Shown one piece after another: positions 50,059-60,050 of a DNA stretch of 64,000 bases; position 1 is the first letter of the stretch, and the number at the start of each line of letters is the position of its first letter. This stretch comes from Citrobacter sp. 18056 (GTDB taxonomy: Bacteria > Pseudomonadota > Gammaproteobacteria > Enterobacterales > Enterobacteriaceae). Position numbers and translations under genes: made by a program. The notes below the pieces were generated by a model. It was not told where the DNA came from, did no database searches, and saw only the letters and a program-made list of their open reading frames with translations. The DNA is taken from the NCBI GenBank assembly GCA_902706235.1, contig CACSJR010000007.1, positions 62,001-126,000 of the forward strand, in the 5' to 3' direction.

Positions 50059-50929
50059 ATATCCCCTCTTTCATCGCCGTTAGCAATTGCGCCAGCATGG
50101 GTGCACCGATCACACCCGGTTTCCAGAGTGCCACCAGCGGATGTGCCAGCCCCGTCGTCCCCATCTCGGTATCAATTCGTGCCACGCCCTCCAGCCGTTC
50201 AGGGCAAAAGTGCTCAGGCAAAAAGGCCCAGCCGCAACCCCGTTGCAACAGCCCTTCCAGCAAGGTTATCTCATTGACGTGAATCAGCCGGTCCGCGATA
50301 CGAATTCGCCCGGCAAGCGAGGGAGGAAGGTCACGAAACGGCATGAGCTGCGGTTGCGAGGCCAAATGCAGCAGAGACACAGGCTGTTTTGGGAAATAAT
50401 CTTCACGGGCATACACCGCAAGCGAAACGCTCCCCACCGCGCGCCAGTGCAGGTGGTCGTTAACGGAACGGTTTACGGCCTGAAAAAGACCAAGATCGAC
50501 GCTGCCCTCATCCAGCCATTGTTCCGCCTGACCCCGCTCACAGGCGATCATATCCAGCTGAATATGCTGCGCCTGAAGCCGTTCAGCCAGTTTCAGCAAT
50601 AGCGCGCGTGGCGTAAAGAGGTCATAACATAGGGTGAGATGCGTTTCGAGGGTATCGGGAATGTGTCGGGCAATGCGCGAGAAGGCTTCAGCTTCATGCA
50701 GAAATAGCCTTGCCTGGCGATAAAGCAGCTGGCCCTGCGGCGTCAGAGTTAACGGCCTTGTCGAGCGGTCAAACAGCGCGTAGCCAAGATCCACCTCCAG
50801 ATATTCGAGCAGTTCGCTCACGGTGGTGCGATCCTTTTTCAACTTTTTCGCCGCCTGAGTCAGCGTGCCGGTCTCGCACACGCAGGCAAAGGCTTCAATC
50901 TGGGCAAGCGTAAAACGCAACAACTCCAT
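50057..50929 (-). CDS. LysR-family transcriptional regulator
   Basis: A 290-residue LTTR. The N-terminal winged HTH spans about residues 1-62 (LAQIEAFACVCETGTLTQAA, with recognition helix near DRTTVSELLEYLE). A two-lobed effector domain follows (LTLCYDLFTPRALLLKLAER and VDLGLFQAV). E. coli K-12 has the LysR gene ycaN in this neighbourhood, but I cannot confirm that this is its orthologue. The regulator is convergent with pflA and downstream of ycaD on the same strand, so no divergent target gene indicates its regulon. Confidence 0.88.
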   Translation of the reverse strand: MELLRFTLAQIEAFACVCETGTLTQAAKKLKKDRTTVSELLEYLEVDLGYALFDRSTRPLTLTPQGQLLYRQARLFLHEAEAFSRIARHIPDTLETHLTLCYDLFTPRALLLKLAERLQAQHIQLDMIACERGQAEQWLDEGSVDLGLFQAVNRSVNDHLHWRAVGSVSLAVYAREDYFPKQPVSLLHLASQPQLMPFRDLPPSLAGRIRIADRLIHVNEITLLEGLLQRGCGWAFLPEHFCPERLEGVARIDTEMGTTGLAHPLVALWKPGVIGAPMLAQLLTAMKEGI

Positions 50930-50979
50930 CGGATGTCCTTCTTCGCAATGAGGAAGTCACCTTACCGGAGAGTCGAGAA

Positions 50980-51008
50980 AGAAAAAAGCCCGTCGGTCGA
51001 CAGGCTTT
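50980..51008 (-). terminator. ycaD terminator
   Basis: On the minus strand AAAGCCTGTC/GACGGGCTTT (51008-50999 and 50994-50985) forms a ten-base stem with loop GACC, followed by TTTTTTC. It ends five bases past the ycaD stop. Confidence 0.88.
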
Positions 51009-51013
51009 GGCTA

Positions 51014-52159
51014 TCAGGCGTGTGCCACCGGCGTTGGATGATGCCCGACTTTGCGTAGCAGCATCAAAAGATAGATAAACGACACGCTGGCGATCATCAC
51101 AAAAAGCAGATTGTCAGAATAGTTCTGCATAAGCATCGATGTAAACGTAGGCCCCAGCAGGCTGCCGATGGTGTAGCTCAGCAGCAGTGCCTGGTTCATC
51201 GCCACCAGCTGATGGTGTTCAACTTTCTCGCAGGCCCAGGCCATCGCTACCGGATACAGCGTAAAGCCCGCAGCACCCAGAATAAACAGCGTAGGTGCCA
51301 TCGCCGCACCGCTCAGCATTGCCAGGCAGCCGAGAATAACCACAAACACCTGCACGCGCAGCACCAGTAAACGACCGTAGCGATCAGCCAGACGCCCAAC
51401 CGGCCACTGACCGAGGATCCCGGCACTGACCATAACCGCCATCCAGAAACCAATACCCGAATCGCTGACGCCCTGGTGATTGAGCCACAGCGGCATCAGC
51501 CCATACAGTGAGCCGAGAACAATCCCGGAGATAATACAGCCGTTGACGCCTAAACGCGCGTGGCGCAGTTTTAGCATTGGCCAGACCAGCGTTGGCGCCT
51601 CTTCGCTAGTCTGATTCGTAATTCGGGTAAACAGCAGCGGCAGAATTGCAGCCAGCACCATGCCGGTAACCCACGGCAGGACGCTCATCAGGTCTGTAGG
51701 GAATTTGCTGACCATCAACTGGCCCAGCACGGTGCCCACGTAGTAAACCATCATATAAGCCGCGAGCAGGCGCCCGCGGTTACGAGAGGTACCGCTGCAC
51801 ATCAGCGCGCTTTCGACTACCACCCAAATCATCGCGCAGCCCACACCGGCGAGGAAACGCCAGCTGAGCCAACTCCAGAAGCCCATGGTCAGCCCCAACC
51901 CGACGCAACCTACGGCGAAAATTAATGACGCGAGATAATAGCTACGATTAAAGCCGAGACGCTTGATCAACCGCCCGCAGAGCAACGTTCCTGCCAGGTT
52001 ACCGGTAAAATACGACGAGCTCACCATCCCCACCTGCCAGGTTGGCAAATGATCGTGGGCGAGCCAAAGCGGGACGAGCGTATTCAGCACCGCAATCGCC
52101 AGAGTCAACAAAAGTAAGCCACAGAGCAATAAAAGCACTGGGCGGGAATACGTGGACAT
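51014..52159 (-). CDS. ycaD: MFS transporter YcaD
   Basis: Inner-membrane major-facilitator transporter with about twelve membrane segments, 381 residues (E. coli 382). ATG at 52159 gives [19 protein letters not shown], the family start; the 14 upstream in-frame codons are not conserved. The typical MFS loop motif is seen in [14 protein letters not shown]. The substrate is unknown. The C-terminus ends [12 protein letters not shown]. In E. coli K-12 ycaC and ycaM flank it; neither is present here. Confidence 0.94.
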   Translation of the reverse strand: MSTYSRPVLLLLCGLLLLTLAIAVLNTLVPLWLAHDHLPTWQVGMVSSSYFTGNLAGTLLCGRLIKRLGFNRSYYLASLIFAVGCVGLGLTMGFWSWLSWRFLAGVGCAMIWVVVESALMCSGTSRNRGRLLAAYMMVYYVGTVLGQLMVSKFPTDLMSVLPWVTGMVLAAILPLLFTRITNQTSEEAPTLVWPMLKLRHARLGVNGCIISGIVLGSLYGLMPLWLNHQGVSDSGIGFWMAVMVSAGILGQWPVGRLADRYGRLLVLRVQVFVVILGCLAMLSGAAMAPTLFILGAAGFTLYPVAMAWACEKVEHHQLVAMNQALLLSYTIGSLLGPTFTSMLMQNYSDNLLFVMIASVSFIYLLMLLRKVGHHPTPVAHA

Positions 52160-52395
52160 GGATATAAAACCGTGAGGAAGTTCAGAATTCGAGCGCATCA
52201 TGCCACCGCCATTGGCAAAGTCAATTGCCTCCAGACCAGAACTGGCGCGGTTTTCAGAGGAACAATAGAAGTTTTTTATCTAGCGGAGCGGCAATGGAAT
52301 TTATTTTTAAATTATTCCATTGTTTTTATTAGGTAATTGGGAATATAACGGCTTATTTTCAGTTGAAAAATTTCATGGATGGGGCGCATTTTTTG

Positions 52396-52424
52396 TTGCG
52401 CCGGATCGTTGCAATCCGGCGCAA
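52396..52424. repeat. 11-bp perfect inverted repeat after dmsC (REP-like)
   Basis: TTGCGCCGGAT/ATCCGGCGCAA (52396-52406 and 52414-52424) with a seven-base loop lies nine bases past the dmsC stop. CCGGAT...ATCCGG resembles the ends of enterobacterial REP elements. There is no T run on either strand. Confidence 0.6.
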
Positions 52425-52432
52425 TAAACGGT

Positions 52433-53296
52433 TTAGCTGGCGATGGCCATTCCGACTGTCATATGCAGACCGTAGAATACGCCGCGGCCGATGAGCTCAC
52501 CCACGAACATCAGCACAAAGGCCAGGCTCAACAGCGGAACGGCTGGCTGATGTCCTTTCAGCTGTGGCGCAACCCAGCATACCAGGGCTAACACGAGCAC
52601 CACCAGACGCCAGGCCATTAGGGAACCGTACGCCGGAACCAGCGCAGAGGCCTGCTGAATGGAGCTATGAATCGTTGCCAGCTCACTACCCTGCATCACC
52701 ACCACGATGGCACTGACCAGCAGTGCCAGCATCGAAATTACCGGCAACAGGCGCATAGCCCAGCCATCGACGCCAGCCACACGCAGCAGCAGATACCCCA
52801 GCAGCGGCCCACCGATAAACATCGTCAGGAAGAAGCTCATTGGGGTCCAGATGCTGTACCAGGTTGGCACGGTGTCGATGGTGTTATAAACGCGAACCAT
52901 CATCCAGACGAAGAAGACGCCCAGCACCATGGTTAACACCAGCCACACCGTACGCAGTGCCTGTGGCAGTTTGTTGATAACCGCCAGAAGCCAGCCAATA
53001 CCGCCGACTGCGAAGAACACCGAGCCGCTTGCAATTTCATTACTCAGCGAAGAAGCACCGATCCGGTTCAGAGAGTTAAACGCGCGCAGCGGCGACCCGA
53101 GGTGCAAGATTGAAGCGATAAAGCCTAGTCCCATCAGCACCCACAGACCAAACATACTCAGCACCACAAGACGCTGCTGCTCACGAGAAAGTTCGCCTTT
53201 CATCAGCGCCAGCGCCAGAACGATAAAACCACCGACGACGCACTGCCCGAGGACCGTGAAGATCATCAGCGGCCATTCATGCCATCCACTTCCCAT
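52433..53296 (-). CDS. dmsC: DMSO reductase anchor subunit DmsC
   Basis: Inner-membrane subunit that oxidises menaquinol and anchors DmsAB. ATG at 53296 (MGSGWHEWPLMIFTVLGQ) gives 287 residues, the E. coli length. The longer in-frame extension into dmsB is not conserved. About eight membrane segments. It follows dmsB by one base. Confidence 0.97.
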   Translation of the reverse strand: MGSGWHEWPLMIFTVLGQCVVGGFIVLALALMKGELSREQQRLVVLSMFGLWVLMGLGFIASILHLGSPLRAFNSLNRIGASSLSNEIASGSVFFAVGGIGWLLAVINKLPQALRTVWLVLTMVLGVFFVWMMVRVYNTIDTVPTWYSIWTPMSFFLTMFIGGPLLGYLLLRVAGVDGWAMRLLPVISMLALLVSAIVVVMQGSELATIHSSIQQASALVPAYGSLMAWRLVVLVLALVCWVAPQLKGHQPAVPLLSLAFVLMFVGELIGRGVFYGLHMTVGMAIAS

Positions 53297-53297
53297 C

Positions 53298-53915
53298 TTA
53301 AACCTCCTTCGGGTTTGCCAGATAGCCGGTGGTGTCACCCGTCGGACGGCTGTTGGCGTTAGGTTTGATAACAATGCTTGGTTTGGTGAAGTGCGCAGAC
53401 GGCAGCGGAGCAACAGCAGCCAAATGACCATGCTTTTTACGCAGCTCTTCGATCGGACCAAAGTCCAGAGCACGCAGCGGGCAGGACTCTACGCAGATAG
53501 GTTTTTTGCCATCCGCAACACGTTCATGACAACCGTCGCATTTGGTCATATGACCTTTGGCTTCGTTGTACTGCGGCGCGCCGTATGGGCAAGCCATATG
53601 GCAATAGCGGCAGCCGATGCACACATCTTCATTCACGACAACAAAGCCGTCTTCACGCTTATGCATCGCCCCGCTCGGACAGACCTTAGTACAGGCCGGA
53701 TCTTCGCAGTGGTTACAAGCGATTGACAGGTAATAGGCAAACACATTCTGATGCCATGTGCCGTTGTCTTCCTGCCAGTCGCCGCCGGCATACTCATAAA
53801 TGCGGCGGAAGCTGACGTCAGGCGTCAAATCTTTGTAGTCTTTACAGGCCAGTTCGCAGGTTTTGCAACCGGTGCAGCGACTGGAATCAATAAAAAATCC
53901 ATACTGAGTGGTCAT
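53298..53915 (-). CDS. dmsB: DMSO reductase iron-sulphur subunit DmsB
   Basis: Electron-transfer subunit with four [4Fe-4S] clusters that links DmsC to DmsA. The 205 residues match E. coli. Four ferredoxin-type cysteine groups are visible: CTGCKTCELAC, CNHCEDPACTKVC, CIGCRYCHMAC and CDGCHERV...CVESC. ATG at 53915 lies ten bases after the dmsA stop. Confidence 0.98.
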   Translation of the reverse strand: MTTQYGFFIDSSRCTGCKTCELACKDYKDLTPDVSFRRIYEYAGGDWQEDNGTWHQNVFAYYLSIACNHCEDPACTKVCPSGAMHKREDGFVVVNEDVCIGCRYCHMACPYGAPQYNEAKGHMTKCDGCHERVADGKKPICVESCPLRALDFGPIEELRKKHGHLAAVAPLPSAHFTKPSIVIKPNANSRPTGDTTGYLANPKEV

Positions 53916-53925
53916 CGGTTACTCC

Positions 53926-56370
53926 TTACGCTTTTACGACCTGAACGAGGTTGGTGTGCGACGGGTTGCCCTTCGCCAACGGCGACGGACGCTGAGTGGT
54001 CAGGACGTTAATACAGCCCGCCTGGTCAACGCCTTTTGCATCCGGCGAGTACCATGCTCCCTCACCTAACGCCACAACGCCTGGCATCATCCGTGGCGTT
54101 ACCTTCGCTTCAATGTGAACCTCACCGCGACCGTTGAAGATCTTCACGCGGTCACCATTGGCAATCCCACGCTTCTTCGCATCCATCGGGTTCATCCACA
54201 TTTCCTGAGGACATGCAGCCTTCAGAACATCTACGTTGCCGTATGTCGAGTGGCAACGCGCTTTATAGTGGAAGCCCGTTAGCTGCAACGGATAATCTGT
54301 GGTCAGCGGATCGTCGTAGTTTTCGAAACCAGGGGTATAAATCGGCAGAGGATCGATAACGTCACCTTCCGGCAATTGCCAGGAGGCGGCAATCTCTGCC
54401 AGTTGCGTGGAGTAAATTTCGATTTTGCCTGAAGGCGTGGTCAGCGGGTTAGCTGCCGGGTTCTCGCGGAATTCCTTATAGGCTACGTGATGCCCTTCTG
54501 GATCGCGCTGCTTGAACATACCCTGCTTGCGGAACGCTTCAAACGTCGGCAGTCCAGGGATAGCCCGGCGAGACTGTTCATACAGATGGCGCATCCACTC
54601 TTCCTGGTTGCGACCTTCGGTGAACTTCTGCTCAACGCCCATGCGTTTTGCCAGCTGAGTGGTCATCTCATAGATGGTTTTGCACTCGAAACGCGGTTTG
54701 ATAACCTGGTCGGCAAAGATGACGTAGGACATGTTGCCGCAAGACGCATCCAGCGCGAAATCCATCTGCTCAGACGCAGTGCAGTCTGGCAGCAGAATAT
54801 CGGCATACTTCGCTGAAGAGGTCATGTGGCAATCCACCACCACAATCAGTTCGCACTTCTTGTCATCTTGCAAGATGTCGTGGGTGCGGTTGATATCGGA
54901 GTGCTGGTTGATAATGCAGTTACCCGCATAGTTCCAGATCATCTTGATCGGCACATCGAGCTTATCTTTGCCACGCACGCCATCACGTGTGGCGGTCATT
55001 TCCGGGCCGCGTTCAATTGCATCGGTCCACATAAACATCGAAATGCTGGTTTCAACCGGGTTATCCAGCGTTGGCATACGTTCGAATGGCAGATCGTAAG
55101 ACCCTTCGCGCGCACCGGAGTTACCACCGTTAATCCCGACGTTGCCGGTCAGAATCGACAGCATGGAGATAGCACGCGTAGCAATCTCGCCGTTAGCATG
55201 ACGCTGCGGACCCCAGCCCTGGCTGATAAATGCCGGTTTGGCCATCGCGATTTCGCGCGCCAGCTGGACAATACGTTCCGCCGGGATCCCGGTGATGGAC
55301 GCTGCCCATTGTGGTGTTTTAGCCGTGCCGTCTTTACCCTGGCCCATAATGTACGCTTTATAGTGACCGTTCGCAGGCGCACTGGCAGGCAGGGTTTTCT
55401 CGTCGTAGCCAACGCAGTATTTGTCGAGGAACGGTTGATCGACCAGATTTTCAGTGATCATCACCCATGCCAGACCGGACACCAGCGCGGCATCAGTACC
55501 TGGGCGAATGGGGATCCACTCATCTTCACGGCCTGCACCAGTGTCAGTGTAGCGCGGATCAATGATGATCAGACGGGCGTTGGATTTCTGGCGTGCCTGT
55601 TCAAGGTAATACGTCACGCCGCCGCCGCTCATACGGGTTTCACCTGGGTTGTTACCGAACAGCACAACCAGCTGACTGTTTTCAATATCTGACGGGCTGT
55701 TACCGTCGGCCCAGCCACCGTAGGTGTAGTTCAGACCTGCCGCAATCTGTGCGGAAGAGTAATCGCCGTAGTGATTCAGGTAGCCGCCGCAGCAGTTCAT
55801 CAGACGGGCAATCAGCGTTTTTCCTGGAGGCCAGGAACGCGTCATGGTGCCGCCCAGCGTACCGGTACCATAATTCAGGTAAATAGATTCGTTGCCGTAA
55901 TCCTTGATCAAACGCTGCATGTTGTTGGCGATGGTGTCATACGCCTCTTCCCAGCTAATACGCTCGAACTTACCTTCACCACGTTTACCGACGCGCTTCA
56001 TCGGATATTTCAGGCGGTCAGGGTTATAGACACGGCGACGCATAGAGCGGCCGCGAAGACACGCGCGCACCTGATGCAGGCCATCGTAGTTATCGTCGCC
56101 GGTATTGTCGGTTTCAACGTATTTGATTTCGCCATCGACCACGTGCATACGCAACGGGCAACGACTACCGCAGTTTACCGTGCAGGCGCTCCAGACCATT
56201 TTCCCGGCAACAGCGGCTGGCGCAATGGCGTCAGCAGCATTCGCAATACGGGTAAAGGGTAATGTGAATGCGCTACTGGCGATCGCCAGTCCGCCAATTG
56301 CCGAGGTTTTCATCAAACCTCGACGGCTGACTTCGGCAGTCAGCAAAGCATCAGGGGCTTTTATTTTCAT
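53926..56370 (-). CDS. dmsA: Anaerobic DMSO reductase catalytic subunit DmsA
   Basis: Molybdo-bis(MGD) enzyme that reduces DMSO and related N- and S-oxides as terminal electron acceptors. The 814 residues match E. coli. The twin-arginine signal SRRGLMK is at residues 15-21, ending near FTRIANA. The FS0 cysteines are CTVNCGSRC with a later ACLRGR. The active-site region includes YGTGTLGGTMTRSWPPG. First gene of dmsABC, behind an FNR-regulated promoter. Confidence 0.98.
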   Translation of the reverse strand: MKIKAPDALLTAEVSRRGLMKTSAIGGLAIASSAFTLPFTRIANAADAIAPAAVAGKMVWSACTVNCGSRCPLRMHVVDGEIKYVETDNTGDDNYDGLHQVRACLRGRSMRRRVYNPDRLKYPMKRVGKRGEGKFERISWEEAYDTIANNMQRLIKDYGNESIYLNYGTGTLGGTMTRSWPPGKTLIARLMNCCGGYLNHYGDYSSAQIAAGLNYTYGGWADGNSPSDIENSQLVVLFGNNPGETRMSGGGVTYYLEQARQKSNARLIIIDPRYTDTGAGREDEWIPIRPGTDAALVSGLAWVMITENLVDQPFLDKYCVGYDEKTLPASAPANGHYKAYIMGQGKDGTAKTPQWAASITGIPAERIVQLAREIAMAKPAFISQGWGPQRHANGEIATRAISMLSILTGNVGINGGNSGAREGSYDLPFERMPTLDNPVETSISMFMWTDAIERGPEMTATRDGVRGKDKLDVPIKMIWNYAGNCIINQHSDINRTHDILQDDKKCELIVVVDCHMTSSAKYADILLPDCTASEQMDFALDASCGNMSYVIFADQVIKPRFECKTIYEMTTQLAKRMGVEQKFTEGRNQEEWMRHLYEQSRRAIPGLPTFEAFRKQGMFKQRDPEGHHVAYKEFRENPAANPLTTPSGKIEIYSTQLAEIAASWQLPEGDVIDPLPIYTPGFENYDDPLTTDYPLQLTGFHYKARCHSTYGNVDVLKAACPQEMWMNPMDAKKRGIANGDRVKIFNGRGEVHIEAKVTPRMMPGVVALGEGAWYSPDAKGVDQAGCINVLTTQRPSPLAKGNPSHTNLVQVVKA

Positions 56371-56475
56371 GAATACTCACTTCATTGCTCATTGAAATGC
56401 ACCAACCGCTATATAGATATGTATATAGCGAAATCAGTCTTTTTTAGAGTTTTATGCTACTTCTAATTCGAAGGG

Positions 56476-56517
56476 AGTATCCCTACTTTCGACTGAAGGG
56501 TTATTGTTCAGTATCAA
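56476..56517 (-). promoter_or_regulatory. FNR-dependent dmsA promoter
   Basis: On the minus strand TTGATACTGAACAA (56517-56504) differs by one base from the E. coli dmsA FNR site as I recall it. A -10-like GATACT lies at 56481-56476, where it should be if the FNR site is centred at -41.5 from a start near 56469. Expected effect: anaerobic activation. Confidence 0.82.
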
Positions 56518-56526
56518 TACAGGTAT

Positions 56527-56552
56527 AAAAAAAGCGCCCTGAGGCGCTTTTT
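56527..56552 (-). terminator. serS terminator
   Basis: A ten-base stem AAAAAGCGCC/GGCGCTTTTT (56529-56538 and 56543-56552) with loop CTGA runs into seven T residues on the minus strand, 20 bases past the serS stop. It separates serS from dmsA. Confidence 0.93.
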
Positions 56553-56572
56553 AAGAAAGGAATGAGGCGTTA

Positions 56573-57886
<1,314 letters not shown>

Positions 57887-57895
57887 TTAAAATGA

Positions 57896-57921
57896 GGAAA
57901 AGACCGCAGCCTGCGGCCTTT
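57896..57921 (-). terminator. rarA terminator
   Basis: A ten-base stem AAAGACCGCA/TGCGGCCTTT (57899-57908 and 57912-57921) with one wobble pair and a three-base loop. The minus-strand tail TTTTCC is short. Confidence 0.7.
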
Positions 57922-57956
57922 AGAGGTTCAGCGATAACCTTACCGCAACGTCTTGT

Positions 57957-59300
57957 TTAGCGGTAGCGTTTTGTGGGGCTATTTTGATCCTGTTCGGTAA
58001 GCCAGGCGAGCTTTTCACCAATCTTACCTTCAAGACCACGTGAGGAAGGCGTGTAATAGCGCGTTTGCGACATTTCTTGCGGGAAATAGACTTCGCCAGC
58101 CGCATAGGCGTTGGGTTCGTCATGGGCGTAACGATACTCCTGACCGTAACCCATCTCTTTCATCAGTTTGGTCGGCGCATTGCGCAGATGCACAGGCACG
58201 TCGTAGTCAGGTCGGTCGCGGGCATCGGACATCGCCGCTTTAAAGGCGCTATAAACGGCATTGCTCTTCGGCGCACAGGCCAGATAGACAATCGCCTGCG
58301 CAATGGCCCGCTCCCCTTCGGCTGGTCCGACGCGGGTAAAACAATCCCAGGCTGAAATCGCCACCTGCATCGCACGCGGGTCAGCGTTACCGACATCTTC
58401 GGAGGCGATCGCCAGACAACGACGGGCAACGTACAGCGGGTCGCCTCCGGCGGTGATAATCCGTGCGTACCAGTACAGTGCGGCATCCGGTGCGCTGCCG
58501 CGAACAGATTTATGAAGCGCGGAGATTAAGTCGTAGAAACGGTCGCCTTTGTTATCAAAGCGCGCGCTGCGTTCCCCGGCTATCTCGGTTAACAACTCAG
58601 GCTTTAATACACGTTTGCCTGAATCGTCCAGCTCCGCCATATCCGCCATCATCTCCAGGGTGTTTAACGCCCGGCGTGCATCGCCATTGACCAGTTCTGC
58701 GATCGCTTTACGCGTTTCGTCAGGTAAGACGATGTCCTGGCCGCCGTAGCCGCGAGCACAGTCGGTCATCGCCTGGGTTAATACCTGTTCGATATCTTCG
58801 ACGGTGAGCGATTTCAGCAGATAAACACGGGCACGGGATAGCAGTGCCGAGTTGAGTTCAAAAGAGGGGTTTTCGGTGGTGGCACCGATGAAAAAGATGG
58901 TTCCGTCTTCAATGTGCGGCAGAAAAGCATCCTGCTGGCTTTTATTGAAGCGATGGACTTCATCGACAAACAGAATGGTACGTCGCCCGGCGTTGCGATT
59001 CTGCCGGGCACGTTCGATAGCTTCTCGAATTTCCTTCACGCCAGACGTGACCGCAGAAATGCGTTCCACGTCGGCGTTGGCGTAGCGGGCAATCACTTCT
59101 GCCAGCGTCGTTTTTCCGGTCCCCGGCGGCCCCCACAGAATCATTGAATGCAGATGTCCTGCTTCAATGGCGCGTGGCAGCGGTTTGCCGGTAGCCAGCA
59201 GATGCTGCTGGCCAATGTACTGCGCTAAATTTTCTGGCCGCATACGCGCGGCCAGAGGTTGAAACGCATTATCGGAAAAATCGAGCGACAGATTGCTCAC
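57957..59300 (-). CDS. rarA: Replication-associated recombination ATPase RarA
   Basis: Clamp-loader-like AAA+ ATPase (MgsA, Mgs1/WRNIP1 family) that acts at stalled forks and binds SSB. The 447 residues match E. coli. Walker A GPPGTGKT is at residues 57-64, Walker B is LFVDEVHRF, and sensor 1 is [12 protein letters not shown]. The C-terminal oligomerisation domain is conserved ([16 protein letters not shown]). It starts nine bases after lolA on the same strand, so the two are probably co-transcribed. Confidence 0.97.
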   Translation of the reverse strand: MSNLSLDFSDNAFQPLAARMRPENLAQYIGQQHLLATGKPLPRAIEAGHLHSMILWGPPGTGKTTLAEVIARYANADVERISAVTSGVKEIREAIERARQNRNAGRRTILFVDEVHRFNKSQQDAFLPHIEDGTIFFIGATTENPSFELNSALLSRARVYLLKSLTVEDIEQVLTQAMTDCARGYGGQDIVLPDETRKAIAELVNGDARRALNTLEMMADMAELDDSGKRVLKPELLTEIAGERSARFDNKGDRFYDLISALHKSVRGSAPDAALYWYARIITAGGDPLYVARRCLAIASEDVGNADPRAMQVAISAWDCFTRVGPAEGERAIAQAIVYLACAPKSNAVYSAFKAAMSDARDRPDYDVPVHLRNAPTKLMKEMGYGQEYRYAHDEPNAYAAGEVYFPQEMSQTRYYTPSSRGLEGKIGEKLAWLTEQDQNSPTKRYR

Positions 59301-59309
59301 GCGCGCCTC

Positions 59310-59921
59310 TTATTTACGCTGATCGTCCACCGTTACTCCTTTTGGCGGAGTAAAGGTAAATTTGGATGCGTCCACCGCGCCGTTTTGCTGGGACTTCAGC
59401 TGGTAGCTGCTACGCTGATCGTCCTGCTCAATGGCGCTGAACTGATGAATGGTGCCATCGCGGCTCACGTTGATGGTGAACTCTTTCAGATTACCGTTGC
59501 TGCCTTTCGGGGTCAGCACAAAATCGTCACCGCTCTGCTTGATATTGTACTGCTTCCAGTCGCTGGACTGGTTACGCGCAATCAGCATAAACGGCGTGTT
59601 GCTGGTCGCGTCTTTCAGCCAGGTCGCGGTTGCCTGTTCAACAAACGGGTTATAGAACCACAGCGTTTTACCATCAGAAACCAGAATACTTTCATCCGGT
59701 TGCGTCATATGCCAGTTAAAGAGATTTGGACGCTTGACGGATAAATCGCCCTGTCCGTCCTGAACTGCATTACCGCTGCCATCAGTCACTTTCTGGGTGA
59801 AACTGGCGTTGAAACTGCTGACTTTATCCAGACGGCTTTTCAGGTCGCTCGCGGCATCGGCCCAGACGCTGCTGGCAACAAAACTGGTCAGTAAGGCACA
59901 GGTGATGGCAAATTTTTTCAT
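59310..59921 (-). CDS. lolA: Lipoprotein carrier protein LolA
   Basis: Periplasmic chaperone that carries lipoproteins from LolCDE to LolB at the outer membrane. ATG at 59921, six bases after AAGGA, gives 203 residues, the E. coli length. An in-frame ATG at 59927 adds two residues but touches the Shine-Dalgarno. The signal peptide [21 protein letters not shown] precedes [16 protein letters not shown]. The mature protein shows the half-barrel pattern with [20 protein letters not shown]. Downstream of ftsK, upstream of rarA. Confidence 0.97.
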   Translation of the reverse strand: MKKFAITCALLTSFVASSVWADAASDLKSRLDKVSSFNASFTQKVTDGSGNAVQDGQGDLSVKRPNLFNWHMTQPDESILVSDGKTLWFYNPFVEQATATWLKDATSNTPFMLIARNQSSDWKQYNIKQSGDDFVLTPKGSNGNLKEFTINVSRDGTIHQFSAIEQDDQRSSYQLKSQQNGAVDASKFTFTPPKGVTVDDQRK

Positions 59922-59941
59922 CTTCATTCCTTAAATGCGTC

Positions 59942-59997
59942 ACTCCCGACGCGGGAGTCTCTTTGTTCCCACTGTAAGCAGTGCACTTACAGTGGGA
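59942..59997. other. Two adjacent inverted repeats between ftsK and lolA
   Basis: ACTCCCG/CGGGAGT (59942-59948 and 59952-59958) is followed by the 12-bp perfect repeat TCCCACTGTAAG/CTTACAGTGGGA (59967-59978 and 59986-59997) with a seven-base loop. No T run follows on the minus strand. They lie in the lolA leader or ftsK trailer; their role is unknown. Confidence 0.7.
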
Positions 59998-60050
59998 CAG
60001 GAGAAAATACTGATTTTTTGGCTATTTACGCAACTTTTCAAACGCTGCGT

